DNA of 64,000 nt, taken from Nicoletella semolina. GTDB taxonomy: Bacteria; Pseudomonadota; Gammaproteobacteria; Enterobacterales; Pasteurellaceae. The notes under the pieces are model-generated. The model was given only the letters and a program-made list of their open reading frames with translations, had not been told where the DNA came from and ran no database searches. Both the position numbers and the translations under genes were made by a program. The stretch spans positions 124,001 to 188,000 of the forward strand of contig NZ_SLXJ01000001.1 in NCBI RefSeq assembly GCF_004345745.1, read 5' to 3'. This document shows positions 1-10,151 of this stretch, piece by piece (position 1 is the stretch's first letter; each line of letters opens with the position of its first letter).

Positions 1-1100
1 TTATGTAGCCCAATAATATCACCCGCATAAGCCTCTTCTGCGTGAGTTCGATCGCCTGCCATAAAGGTGAGAGCATCTGAAATCACGACATCTTTGCCGA
101 TACGAACGTGTTTGAGTTTCATACCTTTTTCATATTTACCCGACACGACTCGCATAAAAGCAACCCGATCTCGATGTTTCGGATCCATATTGGCTTGGAT
201 TTTGAATACAAAACCAGTGAATTTTTCTTCTGAACTGTCCACTTTGCGTATATCTGCTTCACGAGCTTGTGGAGACGGCGCCCATTCGGTTAGACCATCA
301 AGGAAATGGTTTACCCCAAAATTCCCCAATGCTGTACCGAAAAAAACAGGCGTGAGTTCACCCTTAATAAAAGCATCGTGATCAAATTCATTCGATGCCC
401 CTTGCACCAATTCTAATTCATCACGAAGCTGCTGAGCAAGATCTTCTCCCACCGCCGCATCAAGCTCTGGGTTATTTAGCCCTTTAATGGCACGCAATGC
501 TTGAATGGTATGCCCTTGACCTGTTTGGTAAAGATAGGTTTCATCTTTAGCGATATGATATACCCCTTTAAATAATTTACCGCAGCCAATTGGCCAAGTA
601 ATGGGTGCACAGCGGATTTTCAACACATTCTCTACTTCGTCTAATAATTCCATCGGATCACGAATATCACGGTCGAGTTTATTCATAAAGGTAAGGATTG
701 GTGTATCACGCAGGCGAGTCACTTCCATTAATTTAATTGTTCGCTCCTCTACCCCTTTAGCACTATCAATCACCATCAAGCAACTATCCACTGCCGTCAG
801 TGTGCGGTAAGTATCTTCCGAAAAATCTTCGTGTCCAGGGGTATCTAGCAAATTGACTAAACAGTCATTATAAGGAAACTGCATTACCGAGGTAGTAATT
901 GAGATACCACGCTGTTTTTCCATTTCCATCCAGTCCGATTTTGCGTGTGCGGTAGACCCTTTACCTTTAACCGAACCCGCCGTTTGAATGGCATTACCGT
1001 AAAGCAACACTTTTTCAGTGATTGTCGTTTTACCTGCATCAGGGTGCGAAATAATCGCAAAAGTACGGCGTTTGTTTACTTGTTCTTGAGGATATAACAT
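1..1100 (-). CDS. prfC: Peptide chain release factor 3 (RF3), partial
   Basis: Translational GTPase that recycles RF1/RF2 from the ribosome after peptide release. 366 codons are visible, running off the left edge; family members are about 527 residues, so roughly 160 C-terminal residues are missing. The start is the ATG whose complement lies at 1098-1100. The N-terminus carries the G1 loop SHPDAGKTT, then the switch region with GISITTS, the G3 motif DTPGHEDF, and G4 as MNKLDRD. The last codons seen read DIIGLH, a conserved stretch of the beta-barrel domain 2. It is transcribed away from the DUF805 gene. The family assignment is secure from these motifs. Confidence 0.97.
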   Translation of the reverse strand, partial: MLYPQEQVNKRRTFAIISHPDAGKTTITEKVLLYGNAIQTAGSVKGKGSTAHAKSDWMEMEKQRGISITTSVMQFPYNDCLVNLLDTPGHEDFSEDTYRTLTAVDSCLMVIDSAKGVEERTIKLMEVTRLRDTPILTFMNKLDRDIRDPMELLDEVENVLKIRCAPITWPIGCGKLFKGVYHIAKDETYLYQTGQGHTIQALRAIKGLNNPELDAAVGEDLAQQLRDELELVQGASNEFDHDAFIKGELTPVFFGTALGNFGVNHFLDGLTEWAPSPQAREADIRKVDSSEEKFTGFVFKIQANMDPKHRDRVAFMRVVSGKYEKGMKLKHVRIGKDVVISDALTFMAGDRTHAEEAYAGDIIGLH

Positions 1101-1222
1101 TTTCTTCTCTTATTTGATGATATTAATACACTATTTTCGCTGATTTAACCATATAGAACAATCGAAACTTGTGCTATTATTTGCAAAAATGTTCCCAAAA
1201 ATAACCGCTTGGAGATATAAAT

Positions 1223-1729
1223 ATGAATTGGTTTATTCTAGGATTAAAACGTAGTTTTGATTTCAAAGGACGTTCTCGCCGCCGTGAATTTGGCTGGTTT
1301 ATCCTGATCAGTTTCTTGATTACCTTGATGTTTAGAGTTCTATCTAATTTAATTGGTTTCTTTGATTTGCCAGCATTAAAAGGTTTATTGGTAGTTATAT
1401 CCTTTACTTACTCATTAATTTTTTTTATTGCGACAGTGAGTGTGATTACACGCCGATTACACGATCTTGGATACTCTGGTTGGTTGCAAGCTGCTTTTCT
1501 TGTGATGTATTTTGTCCTCTTTTTGGCAACAATATTTGCCCTTGATCAAGAGATGGGTGGAATCCAAATAGGCGAATACTTACTCTACGGTTTATTTATT
1601 TTTTTCAATATTGCAATACTTATTATTTTTTTAGTCTTGACATTTAAAGATGGACAACGGTTTGCTAATAAATATGGTGAAGATCCGAAAGCAATGACTG
1701 CAACACAAGCTCAAGTTGTAGTAGTGTAG
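1223..1729 (+). CDS. DUF805 inner-membrane protein (YhaH-like)
   Basis: 168-residue membrane protein of the DUF805 family, whose biochemical role is unknown. The N-terminus has the family pattern of an aromatic start (MNWF), a short amphipathic stretch, then FDFKGRSRRREFGWF just before the first membrane helix. A second family landmark, RRLHDLGYSGW, lies near residues 80-90, and about four hydrophobic segments follow. The C-terminal part has FKDGQRFANKYGEDP, also typical. A GGAG sequence lies about 8 bases before the ATG. It stands alone between prfC (divergent) and cdd. Function cannot be inferred from context. Confidence 0.88.
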   Translation: MNWFILGLKRSFDFKGRSRRREFGWFILISFLITLMFRVLSNLIGFFDLPALKGLLVVISFTYSLIFFIATVSVITRRLHDLGYSGWLQAAFLVMYFVLFLATIFALDQEMGGIQIGEYLLYGLFIFFNIAILIIFLVLTFKDGQRFANKYGEDPKAMTATQAQVVVV

Positions 1730-1751
1730 TGCAATATACTCTAACACCTTC

Positions 1752-1798
1752 ACAAGCGGTTAATACTTACAGAAATTTTGCAAAAAATTACCGCTTGT
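1752..1798. terminator. Inverted pair of uptake sequences, possible terminator
   Basis: ACAAGCGGT at 1752-1760 is repeated in inverse at 1790-1798 (ACCGCTTGT), giving a 9-bp stem downstream of the DUF805 gene. The inner flank of the second copy contains TTTTGCAAAAAATT, the rest of an Apl-type uptake sequence. There is no clear T-tract after the stem, so its strength as a terminator is uncertain. Confidence 0.55.
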
Positions 1799-1841
1799 GC
1801 GTTCGGTTTAGTCAAATAGTACACACTAATTAGGAGAGGTT

Positions 1842-2747
1842 ATGCCAACTTTATCTGACATCAAAACACGCCTAGACAACCTTACTGAATTGGGTAATCC
1901 TGCTGTGCAAACAGTAATTGAACAACTCGTTGCACAGCGATATCACGCACATTTCTCTGCAGAAATCATTAAAAAACTCACCGCACAATTTCAACTTTCA
2001 GTCGTTGAACTTGCACTTGCTTGCCTGCCTGTTGCAGCCAGTTACGCACTTACCCCTGTATCAAATTTCAATGTGGGAGCAATTGCCATTGGACAATCTG
2101 GCGATTTTTATTTTGGTGCAAATCAAGAATATGCTGGCAACGCAATTCAACAGAGTATTCACGCAGAGCAGAGTGCAATTTCTCACGCTTGGTTAGCTGG
2201 GGAAAAAGCAATTACTGATGTGATTGTTAATTACACACCTTGCGGGCATTGTCGCCAGTTTATGAATGAGTTAAATAGTGCAGCAACACTAAAAATTCAC
2301 CTTCCACACAGCCAAAATAATTTATTGCACAACTATTTACCTGATGCATTTGGTCCTAAAGATTTACAAATTAGTCACGTTCTGTTTGATGAGCCAGCTC
2401 AAGATGACTTAGCCTGCACTCATTCTACTGGAGATAAGCTCATACAAGCGGCAATCACTGCCTGTTTGAAATCTTACGCCCCCTATAGCCAAGCTAGAAG
2501 TGGCGTTGCTTTACAAGTGGTCGAGCAGGTTGTTACAGGGCGTTATGCAGAAAATGCGGCTTTTAATCCGAGTTTCTTGCCATTGCAAAGTGCATTAAAT
2601 TATCGCCGTTTATGTGGCTTAGCAGATATAGAAATTAGCCGAGTAGTTATGGTAGAAATGCAAGGCAGCCTAAGCCACCGTCATATTGTTGAATCCTTGG
2701 TCAAAACGCATTTAGAATTACCAATTGAGTATCTCAACATTGACTAA
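1842..2747 (+). CDS. cdd: Cytidine deaminase
   Basis: Deaminates cytidine and deoxycytidine to uridine forms in pyrimidine salvage. At 301 residues it is the long, duplicated form found in E. coli (about 294), in which the C-terminal half is a degenerate copy lacking the metal ligands. The N-terminal half carries HAEQSAISHAW (zinc His and catalytic Glu) and PCGHCRQF (two zinc Cys). The second half has CLKSYAPYSQARSGVAL and GRYAENAAF, remnants of the duplicated fold. AGGAG precedes the ATG by 7 bases. A hairpin directly follows the stop codon. It looks like a single-gene unit. Confidence 0.97.
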   Translation: MPTLSDIKTRLDNLTELGNPAVQTVIEQLVAQRYHAHFSAEIIKKLTAQFQLSVVELALACLPVAASYALTPVSNFNVGAIAIGQSGDFYFGANQEYAGNAIQQSIHAEQSAISHAWLAGEKAITDVIVNYTPCGHCRQFMNELNSAATLKIHLPHSQNNLLHNYLPDAFGPKDLQISHVLFDEPAQDDLACTHSTGDKLIQAAITACLKSYAPYSQARSGVALQVVEQVVTGRYAENAAFNPSFLPLQSALNYRRLCGLADIEISRVVMVEMQGSLSHRHIVESLVKTHLELPIEYLNID

Positions 2748-2782
2748 AACGCAGTGATTTTTAGTTAAAATGCGTTGTTTTT
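2748..2782 (+). terminator. Rho-independent terminator of cdd
   Basis: AACGCA (2748-2753) directly after the cdd stop pairs with TGCGTT (2771-2776), followed by GTTTTTGG. The stem is short, but position and T-run fit an intrinsic terminator. Confidence 0.6.
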
Positions 2783-2892
2783 GGCAAAAATTTGATTGTA
2801 AATAATTAAATTAAAAATAAGACTTTCCGATAACGTCTTATGAACAGTACAATGCGATGATAACAATAATATACATAAATTAAGGCAAATAT

Positions 2893-3609
2893 ATGAAAAA
2901 CCCACAAATTCTTATTGTTGAAGACGAAGCTGTAACACGGCAGACATTAAAAAGCGTATTTGAAGCCGAAGGATATGATATCGTTGAGGCATCTGATGGG
3001 ATTGAAATGCATCAAATACTGGAACAAAAAGAGATTAATTTGGTGATTATGGATATTAATCTACCAGGTAAAAACGGTTTAATGCTTGCTCGTGAATTGC
3101 GTGAAAATACCAATATTCCTCTTATGTTTCTGACAGGACGTGATAATGAGGTTGATAAAATCCTAGGGCTAGAAATTGGAGCAGATGACTATATTACTAA
3201 GCCATTTAACCCTCGTGAACTAACTATTAGAGCCCGTAATTTGTTGCAAAGAACAATGCAGGAAAAAAGCAAATTATTCCCTGAAGTAAGCCAAGTGGAA
3301 AGCTATCGCTTCAATGGTTGGGTGTTAGATGTTAATAGTAGAAGTTTAATCAGTCCTGAAGGAGATATTACCAAACTGCCTCGCAGCGAATTTAGAGCGT
3401 TACAGCATTTTTGTGAAAACCCTGGAAAAATCCAAACTCGAGAAGATTTGCTAAAACGAATGACAGGACGAAGTCTGCGAGCACACGATAGAACAGTAGA
3501 TGTAACAATCCGCCGTATTCGTAAGCATTTTGAAGAACACGCAAATACACCAGAAATTATCGTTACTATTCATGGAGAAGGTTATCGTTTCTGTGGTGAA
3601 TTAGAATAA
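2893..3609 (+). CDS. arcA: Two-component response regulator ArcA
   Basis: DNA-binding response regulator of the Arc system, which adjusts respiratory and fermentative genes to quinone redox state; the partner sensor ArcB is not in this window. The receiver domain spans about residues 1-120, with acidic residues E10, D11 and E12, phospho-acceptor D54 (VIMDINLP) and K103 (TKPF). The winged-helix OmpR-type domain spans about 135-235 and ends in TIHGEGYRF. Length 238 equals the E. coli protein. A likely target here is cydAB, and ndh and grcA belong to the same physiology. Monocistronic, with a hairpin downstream. Confidence 0.97.
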   Translation: MKNPQILIVEDEAVTRQTLKSVFEAEGYDIVEASDGIEMHQILEQKEINLVIMDINLPGKNGLMLARELRENTNIPLMFLTGRDNEVDKILGLEIGADDYITKPFNPRELTIRARNLLQRTMQEKSKLFPEVSQVESYRFNGWVLDVNSRSLISPEGDITKLPRSEFRALQHFCENPGKIQTREDLLKRMTGRSLRAHDRTVDVTIRRIRKHFEEHANTPEIIVTIHGEGYRFCGELE

Positions 3610-3739
3610 CTAGATATAGCGGTTAATATATTGAAAAAGATTGCAATTCTGTACGGTTATTTTGTAGAATTCGCCGCTGTTTTGTAAGAGTTTAACTAAA
3701 ATTTTTCGCTTATACTCACTTTGGGTTTAAATTTAAACT

Positions 3740-3775
3740 AGGCGAAATTTTTAGTCATTTTTCGCCTTTGTTGTT
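3740..3775 (+). terminator. Hairpin downstream of arcA
   Basis: AGGCGAAA (3740-3747) pairs with TTTCGCCT (3760-3767), followed by TTGTTGTTTA. It probably terminates arcA. Just before it, 3725-3738 is a perfect 14-base palindrome, GTTTAAATTTAAAC. Confidence 0.6.
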
Positions 3776-3836
3776 TATATCCTTTTTCTTATTTATACAT
3801 CTATGCCGAGGGGGATACGATGATTAGGGGAATTAT

Positions 3837-4802
3837 ATGATTCGAGCTTTTTCATTAGAGAATGATCGTCTGATTGATGTTGATGAAACAGTACAAGATC
3901 AGCTAAATCGTGCAATTTGGATAGATCTTGTTGATCCTAGCGATGAAGAACGAAGTGTATTAGAAAATCGCCTAGATCAAACCCTTGCAGAGGAACACGA
4001 GTTAGATGATTTAGAAGCTTCTGCACGCTTCTTTGAAGATGAAGATGGATTGCATTTACATTCTTTTTTCTATTGCGTTGATGACGATGATTATGCTGAT
4101 ATTGCCACTGTTGGTTTTACCGTGCGTGATGGACGCTTATTTACCTTGCGTGATCGTGATTTGCCTGCTTTTCGACTATATCGAATGCGTTCACGTCGTG
4201 CTAAATTAATTGACGGCAATGCTTATGAACTATTACTTGACCTCTTTGAAACAAAAATTGAGCAACTCGCTGATGTGATTGAAACTGTCTATTCAGATTT
4301 AGAAAGATTAAGTCGGGTAATCTTAAAAAATCAAGAGCAACAAGAAGCAGAAACCAATCATTTTAGAGAAGCTCTCTCTGATCTCACGGAGCTAGAAGAT
4401 GCCAGCTCAAAAGTACGCCTCTGTCTGATGGATACACAGCGAGCATTGAGTTTCCTACTACGAAAAACTCGACTGCCCAATAACCAACTAGAACAAGCAC
4501 GAGATATTATGCGAGATATAGAATCCCTACAACCGCACAACGAATCACTCTTCCAAAAAGTTAACTTTCTAATGCAAGCGGCAATGGGCTTTATTAACAT
4601 TGAACAAAACCGTATTATGAAATTCTTCTCGCTTGTATCCGTTATGTTCTTACCTGCTACATTGGTCGCATCCACATACGGTATGAATTTTAGCTGGATG
4701 CCAGAATTACAATTTAAATATGGCTACCCGATGGCACTCTGCCTAATGGCTTTGGCAGCTGCTATCCCTTATATCTATTTCAAACGTAAAGGTTGGTTGT
4801 AA
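3837..4802 (+). CDS. corA: Magnesium/cobalt transporter CorA
   Basis: Pentameric inner-membrane Mg2+/Co2+ channel. 321 residues, close to the 316 of E. coli. The N-terminal two thirds is the cytoplasmic alpha/beta domain with long charged helices; two transmembrane helices sit at the C-terminus. The signature GMN follows the first helix ([12 protein letters not shown]), and the protein ends in the usual basic tail FKRKGWL. The acidic patch DDDDYAD near residue 80 is compatible with the divalent-cation sensing surface. GGGG precedes the ATG. It is a single gene followed by a strong hairpin. Confidence 0.97.
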   Translation: MIRAFSLENDRLIDVDETVQDQLNRAIWIDLVDPSDEERSVLENRLDQTLAEEHELDDLEASARFFEDEDGLHLHSFFYCVDDDDYADIATVGFTVRDGRLFTLRDRDLPAFRLYRMRSRRAKLIDGNAYELLLDLFETKIEQLADVIETVYSDLERLSRVILKNQEQQEAETNHFREALSDLTELEDASSKVRLCLMDTQRALSFLLRKTRLPNNQLEQARDIMRDIESLQPHNESLFQKVNFLMQAAMGFINIEQNRIMKFFSLVSVMFLPATLVASTYGMNFSWMPELQFKYGYPMALCLMALAAAIPYIYFKRKGWL

Positions 4803-4836
4803 CTGATATTCCTATTTCTATGCGATAGGCAAAATG

Positions 4837-4874
4837 GTAGCTAAATGTTATTTCTATCATATTTAGCTACTTTT
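4837..4874. terminator. Bidirectional terminator between corA and trmO
   Basis: Perfect 10-bp stem GTAGCTAAAT (4837-4846) / ATTTAGCTAC (4861-4870), followed by TTTTGTG on the plus strand and CCATTTTGCC on the minus strand. It lies between the convergent corA and trmO genes. Confidence 0.8.
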
Positions 4875-4931
4875 GTGTCTGTTAAATTAATACAGACTTT
4901 GAGGTATGTAAATAAGATATCACTTCCTATC

Positions 4932-5669
4932 TCACTCCAATCCCAAAACTACCGCTTTATGTGGAGTTTCGTTATCTATCTTCCAAAGTATATTATGATA
5001 AGCGAGCTTGATGCCATAAACTCTTTCGTTTGTTACTTTTCCTTGGTGATAAGCAGGGCGTGGATCTTGTGCGATGACATCGGTAATAAACTGTTGTGGG
5101 TTTTGAATATTAAATTTTGCAAAATTTTTACTTTTTCTAACCGCTTGTAATGCCTTTAGTTGCCACTCTACTTCTAAAGATGGGCTTGGAGGAGTTTGTG
5201 CGAAGCTGGAATAAGCGGTGGGCTCATTGTCAGCGTAAGCTAAATAGGGCTTTATATCAAAAATTGGTGTGCCATCGACAAGATCAATACTTCCTAGATG
5301 CAAAATGACTTTTCCATTGATCACTTCTATTTTTTCTAATGCGACTTTAGATAGCCCGATTGGATTTGGGCGGTGAGTTGCTCGTGTCGCAAATACGCCT
5401 ATCCGAGTATTTCCACCTAGGCGAGGGGGGCGTACCGTTGCGTGCCATGGTCTCTCTGGAATATGATGAAATTGGAAAATCAGCCATAGGTGGCTAAATT
5501 CTTCTAAACCACGAACAGCATCTGGGTTGCAATAAGGTGGTGTAAGGTATAAAACGCCTTTTCCTTCTTGAATGAGGTTTGGTTGTCTAGGTACTGCAAA
5601 TTTTTCACCATAAGGACTTTTAATTATGCCAATAGGTTTTAAAATCAGATTGTTAGGTAAATTCATCAT
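4932..5669 (-). CDS. trmO: tRNA (m6t6A37) methyltransferase TrmO
   Basis: Methylates N6-threonylcarbamoyladenosine at position 37 of tRNA-Thr species, refining the modification made by the TsaD pathway (tsaD is also in this window). 245 residues, similar to E. coli TrmO (235). The N-terminal TrmO beta-barrel domain shows PIGIIKSPYGEKFAVPRQP, the central ATRATHRPNPIGLS motif that marks the family, and SIDLVDGTPIFDIKPYL. Two adjacent ATG codons are possible starts. The coding sequence contains an uptake sequence near its 3' half. Convergent with corA and divergent from menA. Confidence 0.93.
   Translation of the reverse strand: MMNLPNNLILKPIGIIKSPYGEKFAVPRQPNLIQEGKGVLYLTPPYCNPDAVRGLEEFSHLWLIFQFHHIPERPWHATVRPPRLGGNTRIGVFATRATHRPNPIGLSKVALEKIEVINGKVILHLGSIDLVDGTPIFDIKPYLAYADNEPTAYSSFAQTPPSPSLEVEWQLKALQAVRKSKNFAKFNIQNPQQFITDVIAQDPRPAYHQGKVTNERVYGIKLAYHNILWKIDNETPHKAVVLGLE
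5140..5148 (-). repeat. Uptake signal sequence inside trmO
   Basis: ACCGCTTGT on the plus strand (core ACAAGCGGT on the minus strand), with TTTTGCAAAATTTTT about 20 bases upstream, matching both parts of the Apl-type uptake sequence. Other cores in coding sequence lie at 20522-20530 (pepA), 32358-32366 and 33678-33686 (malP), 35022-35030 and 36180-36188 (ccmF), 59103-59110 (ybgE) and 62711-62719 (tolB). Confidence 0.8.
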
Positions 5670-5759
5670 CTTTATTTTTTGTTATAAATCAAATTTATCA
5701 TTATACTTTTATAATATAATACTCTTTTTTAACACATAAATATTAAGAATAATGTTGGT

Positions 5760-6665
5760 ATGATAAAGTCGTCTTCTTTTTTTATTTGGTTCTCTACTGC
5801 CAGACCAAAAACCTTGCCATTGGCTCTTGCTTCTATTCTTGTGGGATCATCGTTGTCACATTGGTTGGGAAAGTTTGATGGAATAACAACTTTCCTTGCG
5901 TTTTTGACAACATTATTACTTCAAATATTGTCCAATTTTGCGAATGATTATGGTGATCATATTAAAGGTTCTGATACGGAAGCTAGAATAGGTCCACTTC
6001 GTGCAATTCAAAAGGGCAAAATATCTGCCTTACAGTTAAAACAAGGATTATTTATCGTTGCAGGCTTGTCAATGTTATCGGGGGTAACTCTCGTATTATA
6101 TGCTTACCAAGAGTTATATGATCTGGTGATATTCTTAGCATTGGGGGGAATTGCAATTTTTGCAGCTATAACTTACACAATAGGGAAAAAACCTTACGGT
6201 TATTTGGGACTTGGTGATTTATCAGTACTGATTTTTTTTGGTTTTTTAGGCGTGTTTGGTACTTTTTATTTACAAACTCACAGCCTTTTGTGGCAGGTTT
6301 TTTTACCTGCGTTAGGCTGTGGATTACTTGCTGTTGCTGTACTTAATATCAACAATTTACGAGATGTAGAACAAGATCGCAAGGCGGGGAAAAATACCTT
6401 AATTGTTCGTATTGGCAGCCAAAGAGGACGGATTTATCATCTACTGCTGCTTGTAGCCGCAATGATCTCTTACTTGATTTTTGCATTAAATACATTTGAC
6501 CACTGGTATCAATTCCTTTTCTTGCTTTCTATTCCGATTCTGATAAAGCATGGATTGTTTGTTCTTCGTCATCAAGCCCCAGTAGAACTGCGTGCTTCCC
6601 TAGGGCAAATGGCAGGTCTTGCATTGCTGACTAATTTACTTTTTAGTATAGGGGTTATTTTGTGA
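5760..6665 (+). CDS. menA: 1,4-dihydroxy-2-naphthoate polyprenyltransferase
   Basis: Membrane UbiA-family prenyltransferase that joins a polyprenyl chain to DHNA, forming demethylmenaquinone. 301 residues with about eight hydrophobic segments. The two Asp-rich prenyl-diphosphate/Mg2+ sites are visible: NDYGDHIKGSD near residue 63, and NNLRDVEQDRKAGKNTL near residue 198. The N-terminal STARPKTLPLALA is characteristic of MenA and separates it from UbiA. It fits a menaquinone-using facultative anaerobe alongside arcA and the cyd genes. Its last bases touch a decayed gene fragment on the opposite strand. Confidence 0.95.
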   Translation: MIKSSSFFIWFSTARPKTLPLALASILVGSSLSHWLGKFDGITTFLAFLTTLLLQILSNFANDYGDHIKGSDTEARIGPLRAIQKGKISALQLKQGLFIVAGLSMLSGVTLVLYAYQELYDLVIFLALGGIAIFAAITYTIGKKPYGYLGLGDLSVLIFFGFLGVFGTFYLQTHSLLWQVFLPALGCGLLAVAVLNINNLRDVEQDRKAGKNTLIVRIGSQRGRIYHLLLLVAAMISYLIFALNTFDHWYQFLFLLSIPILIKHGLFVLRHQAPVELRASLGQMAGLALLTNLLFSIGVIL

Positions 6666-7089
6666 TATTTTGTTTATTCGGTGCGTGTAGCAAATTATGC
6701 ATCGCCTCACAGCTTGCCACGTTTGGTAAATACCAAAACGAATGGCGTAAACTCTGCAATAAATTGACATCAGAAAACGGCATTAGCGGTTTGACATTGC
6801 CTTGTTTGAGATGGATGATAATCATCTCATCAAGCTTGTCACGGAGTAAATCCAGCCATTTTTACACTTCATTGGGGTGCTTGAATATGGCGGTTTCGCC
6901 CCTGCCGTCGGCACGAAAAAATGCATTTAAATCAAACTCGTTAAACTCACCTTGGGTGGCGATGGCTCGGATATACTCGGGCAACTGGTAGGTCAAAAGC
7001 ATCATCTGCGGCAGGCTGGCGTAAGGGTTGTTGTCGCCTTGCCAATTTTCTTTTTCTCGTTGTTCGTCTGAAGAGCGAAGCTCGACATT
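6664..7089 (-). pseudogene. Decayed gene remnant, possibly a helicase/restriction subunit
   Basis: Reading the minus strand from 7089 down gives 142 codons of protein-like sequence interrupted only by a TAA whose complement is 6862-6864, probably a decayed CAA. Readable pieces include NWQGDNNPYASLPQMMLLTY, FNEFDLNAFFRADG, KWLDLLRDKLDEM, PLMPFSDVNLLQSL and SFWYLPNVAS. No start codon with a ribosome site is visible, a TGA closes the frame at its 5' end (7090-7092), and the 3' end abuts menA. So it is truncated at both ends. By eye it is less AT-rich than its neighbours, suggesting transfer. The style (SDEQREKENWQGD, FWYLPNVASC) recalls central regions of large DEAD/DEAH-type restriction proteins, but this is memory only. 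This remnant fills most of the roughly 500-base gap between menA and uvrC. Confidence 0.6.
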
Positions 7090-7171
7090 TCACTCTAAAC
7101 TTATCATAGAACAAGACTTTGTTTATGATTTTGCATAAAATAGCGGTTAGATTTTTCTTATTTTTTGCAAT

Positions 7172-9001
7172 ATGTTTGACGCTAAAACTTTTCTTGCTAA
7201 TGTGCCGCATAGCCCTGGGGTGTATCGTATGTACGATTCCAAGGGAACCATTATCTATGTAGGGAAGGCGAAAGATTTAAAAAAACGTTTGTCGAGCTAT
7301 TTCCGTAGCCAACTTTCCAGTAAAAAAACGGAAGCGTTGGTGGCGAATATTGCATACATTGACACGACTATCACGCATTCAGAAACCGAAGCGTTATTGT
7401 TGGAACATAATTATATTAAGGAAAATCAGCCTAAATATAATGTGTTGCTGCGAGATGATAAATCTTATCCTTATATTTTACTGACTCAGCATCGCCACCC
7501 TCGGATCACCAGTTTTCGAGGCTCGAAAAAGGTAGCAGGAGAATATTTTGGACCCTATCCTAATGCGAATGCCGTGCGTGAAACGCTCAATTTGCTACAA
7601 AAATTGTTTCCGATTCGTCAATGTGAAGATAACTATTATAAAAACCGCTCTCGACCTTGCTTGCAATATCAGATAGGTCGTTGTCTTGCTCCTTGTGTTG
7701 AAGGCTATTATTCGCAAGAAGAATATGATCAACAGGTGAATTTTGTGCGATTATTTTTACAAGGCAAAGATAATCAAGTGGTAGAGCATTTGGTACAGAA
7801 AATGGAATATGCTGCAGAAGCATTGGATTTTGAAGCAGCGGCTCGTTTTCGAGATAAGATACAATCCGTGCGAGCGGTGCAAGAGAAACAATTTGTTGCG
7901 AATGATCGCTTAGACGATCTTGATATTATTGCTATTGCGTATAAGCACGGCATCGCTTGTGTGCATATTTTGTTTGTGCGACAAGGTAAGGTGATTGGCA
8001 GTCGTAGTTATTTTCCAAAAGTACCCAGCGATACTGCATTGGGTGAGCTTGCTGATACATTTGTTGGGCAATTTTATTTGCAGATGAATCAACATCGCAC
8101 TATTCCAAACCAAATTATTCTCGATCAGTCATTGTCAGAAGCTGCAATCTTATCGCATATTTTAACAGAACAGGCAGGGCATAAGGTAGAGATTGTCGAT
8201 AAAGTGCGTGGTGAAAAAAGTCGCTATTTAGCCCTTGCTAAAACCAATGCTCTTGCTGCACTGAGCTTGCAACTAAAGCAAGATACATTAATTTCAGCAC
8301 GCTATACCGCTCTACAGGAATTATTAGACTTGCCAGAGATCAAACGAATGGAATGTTTCGATATTTCTCACACGATGGGAAATCAGACGGTTGCGTCCTG
8401 TGTAGTTTTTGACCAAAATGGGATACTAAAATCAGATTATCGCCGTTTTAATATTACAGGCATTACCGCAGGCGATGATTATGCAGCAATGGAACAAGCA
8501 CTAGTCAAACGTTATAACAAGCCGTTACCGCTAGAAAAAATTCCTGATATTATTTTTATTGATGGAGGAAAGGGGCAGTTAAATCGTGCCTTAGCAACAT
8601 TTGATGCATTGCAAGTGGACTGGGATAAAACTAAGCCATTATTCATCGGCGTAGCAAAAGGGGTAGAGCGAAAAGCAGGATTAGAAACATTGATCATCAG
8701 CAAGTGGAATAAGGAAATCCATTTACCTTCTGATAGCCCTGCTTTGCATTTAATTCAGCATATTCGTGATGAATCACACCGCCACGCCATCACAGGACAT
8801 CGTAAAAAACGCCAAAAAGCATTTACCGAAAGCGGTCTAGAATCTATCACAGGTGTTGGTGCTAAACGTCGTCAAGCATTACTAAAATACCTTGGCGGTA
8901 TGCAAGGGGTGAAATCAGCTACATTAGCAGAAATTCAATCTGTCCCAGGTATTTCCAAAGGATTAGCCGAAGTGATCTTTGATACATTACATAGTGGTTG
9001 A
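7172..9001 (+). CDS. uvrC: Excinuclease ABC subunit C
   Basis: Nuclease subunit of UvrABC nucleotide excision repair, making both incisions around the lesion. 609 residues, as in E. coli (610). N-terminal GIY-YIG domain about residues 10-95 ([21 protein letters not shown]). The UVR motif that contacts UvrB is about 203-235. The RNase H-like endonuclease half contains CFDISH and [12 protein letters not shown]. Tandem helix-hairpin-helix ends the protein ([26 protein letters not shown]). The start is the ATG at 7172, giving the usual MFDAKTFL N-terminus. No uvrY-like gene lies upstream, unlike in E. coli. Confidence 0.97.
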   Translation: MFDAKTFLANVPHSPGVYRMYDSKGTIIYVGKAKDLKKRLSSYFRSQLSSKKTEALVANIAYIDTTITHSETEALLLEHNYIKENQPKYNVLLRDDKSYPYILLTQHRHPRITSFRGSKKVAGEYFGPYPNANAVRETLNLLQKLFPIRQCEDNYYKNRSRPCLQYQIGRCLAPCVEGYYSQEEYDQQVNFVRLFLQGKDNQVVEHLVQKMEYAAEALDFEAAARFRDKIQSVRAVQEKQFVANDRLDDLDIIAIAYKHGIACVHILFVRQGKVIGSRSYFPKVPSDTALGELADTFVGQFYLQMNQHRTIPNQIILDQSLSEAAILSHILTEQAGHKVEIVDKVRGEKSRYLALAKTNALAALSLQLKQDTLISARYTALQELLDLPEIKRMECFDISHTMGNQTVASCVVFDQNGILKSDYRRFNITGITAGDDYAAMEQALVKRYNKPLPLEKIPDIIFIDGGKGQLNRALATFDALQVDWDKTKPLFIGVAKGVERKAGLETLIISKWNKEIHLPSDSPALHLIQHIRDESHRHAITGHRKKRQKAFTESGLESITGVGAKRRQALLKYLGGMQGVKSATLAEIQSVPGISKGLAEVIFDTLHSG

Positions 9002-9025
9002 TTTTTGTACATAATAATTTCAATA

Positions 9026-10054
9026 TCAAACTGCCTTGAGCTCAGTCATTGACCATCTCGGTTTTACGTTTATGGCTAAGCTGCTAGATTCGCCTTTTTT
9101 CAAGCGTAAAAAGCCTGCATAGGCGATCATCGCTCCATTATCCGTGCAAAAAGCAGGACGAGGGTAGAATACTTCGCCGCCGATTTGTTTCATTAAGGCT
9201 GCTAGTTGGGTGCGTAGTTGTTGATTGGCACTCACTCCTCCTGCAATGACTAGACGCTGATAGCCTGTTTCTTGTAATGCACGGCGACATTTTATCATTA
9301 AAGTATCAATTACGGCTTGCTGAAAGGCGTGGGCGATATCATTGCGTATTTGCTGATCGAGTTGTCCTTGTTCATTTAAGTTAGCTTGAATAGTATTGGC
9401 AGCAAAGGTTTTTAAGCCAGAAAAGCTAAAATCTAACCCTGGTCGGTCCGTCATTGGGCGAGGGAAAATAAAGCGTTCGGCCACACCTTGTTCAGCTAAT
9501 TTTGCTAAAGCAGCTCCCCCAGGATAATCCAAGCCAAGTAATTTTGCTGTTTTGTCAAAGGCTTCGCCTGCAGCATCGTCAATGGATTCACCTAGTAGTT
9601 CATATTGTCCAACTCCATCAACTTTGACTAATTGAGTATGTCCACCAGATACGAGTAATGCAATAAAGGGAAATGCTGGCGGATTATCTTCTAGCATTGG
9701 TGCAAGTAGATGTCCCTCCATATGATGAATGCCAAGAGCTGGCACATTCCAAGCGTAGGCTAATGAGCGAGCGATCGTCGATCCGACTAGCAATGCACCT
9801 ACTAGCCCAGGACCTGATGTATAAGCAATGCCGTCGATTTGATCCGCATTCAAATTCGCTTCTTTTAGAGCTTGCTGAATTAATGGCAGTGTTTTACGAA
9901 TGTGATCACGAGAGGCCAATTCGGGTACAACTCCGCCATAATCAGCGTGAATATCAATTTGGCTATAAAGTTGATTGGCAATTAGACCTTCTTGTTCATC
10001 AAAAATGGCAACGCCTGTTTCATCACAAGATGTTTCAATTCCTAAAATTCGCAT
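9026..10054 (-). CDS. tsaD: tRNA threonylcarbamoyltransferase subunit TsaD
   Basis: Catalytic subunit of the TsaBDE complex that transfers threonylcarbamoyl to A37 of ANN-decoding tRNAs. 342 residues (E. coli 337). ASKHA fold with N-terminal [13 protein letters not shown], metal-binding HHMEGH, the [10 protein letters not shown] loop, [21 protein letters not shown], and the C-terminal nucleotide loop [13 protein letters not shown]. It is convergent with uvrC, with only 24 bases between them. Upstream on the same strand are a hairpin and bamD. TrmO acts on the product of this pathway. Confidence 0.97.
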   Translation of the reverse strand: MRILGIETSCDETGVAIFDEQEGLIANQLYSQIDIHADYGGVVPELASRDHIRKTLPLIQQALKEANLNADQIDGIAYTSGPGLVGALLVGSTIARSLAYAWNVPALGIHHMEGHLLAPMLEDNPPAFPFIALLVSGGHTQLVKVDGVGQYELLGESIDDAAGEAFDKTAKLLGLDYPGGAALAKLAEQGVAERFIFPRPMTDRPGLDFSFSGLKTFAANTIQANLNEQGQLDQQIRNDIAHAFQQAVIDTLMIKCRRALQETGYQRLVIAGGVSANQQLRTQLAALMKQIGGEVFYPRPAFCTDNGAMIAYAGFLRLKKGESSSLAINVKPRWSMTELKAV

Positions 10055-10079
10055 AATAATCTTTAAAATACAATGAACG

Positions 10080-10099
10080 AAAGGGGCAATTGCCCCTTT
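10080..10099. terminator. GC-rich palindrome between bamD and tsaD
   Basis: The perfect 20-base palindrome AAAGGGGCAATTGCCCCTTT can form an 8-bp stem with an AATT loop. On the minus strand it is followed by CGTTCATTGTATTTT, so a bamD terminator is plausible, though the T-run is not immediate. Confidence 0.55.
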
Positions 10100-10151
10100 G
10101 CAAAATTTGAGTTGATATTGACCGCTAGTGAGTTGAGATCAATAGAGAAAA

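Noticed and set aside
6662-6991. Plus-strand open frame of 109 codons after menA
   Set aside because: It is the antisense of the protein-like remnant on the minus strand, has no ribosome site and no family resemblance.
6947-7210. Minus-strand frame of 87 codons overlapping the uvrC start
   Set aside because: Arg-rich, low-complexity translation in a shifted frame of the remnant; the neighbouring frame is the protein-like one.
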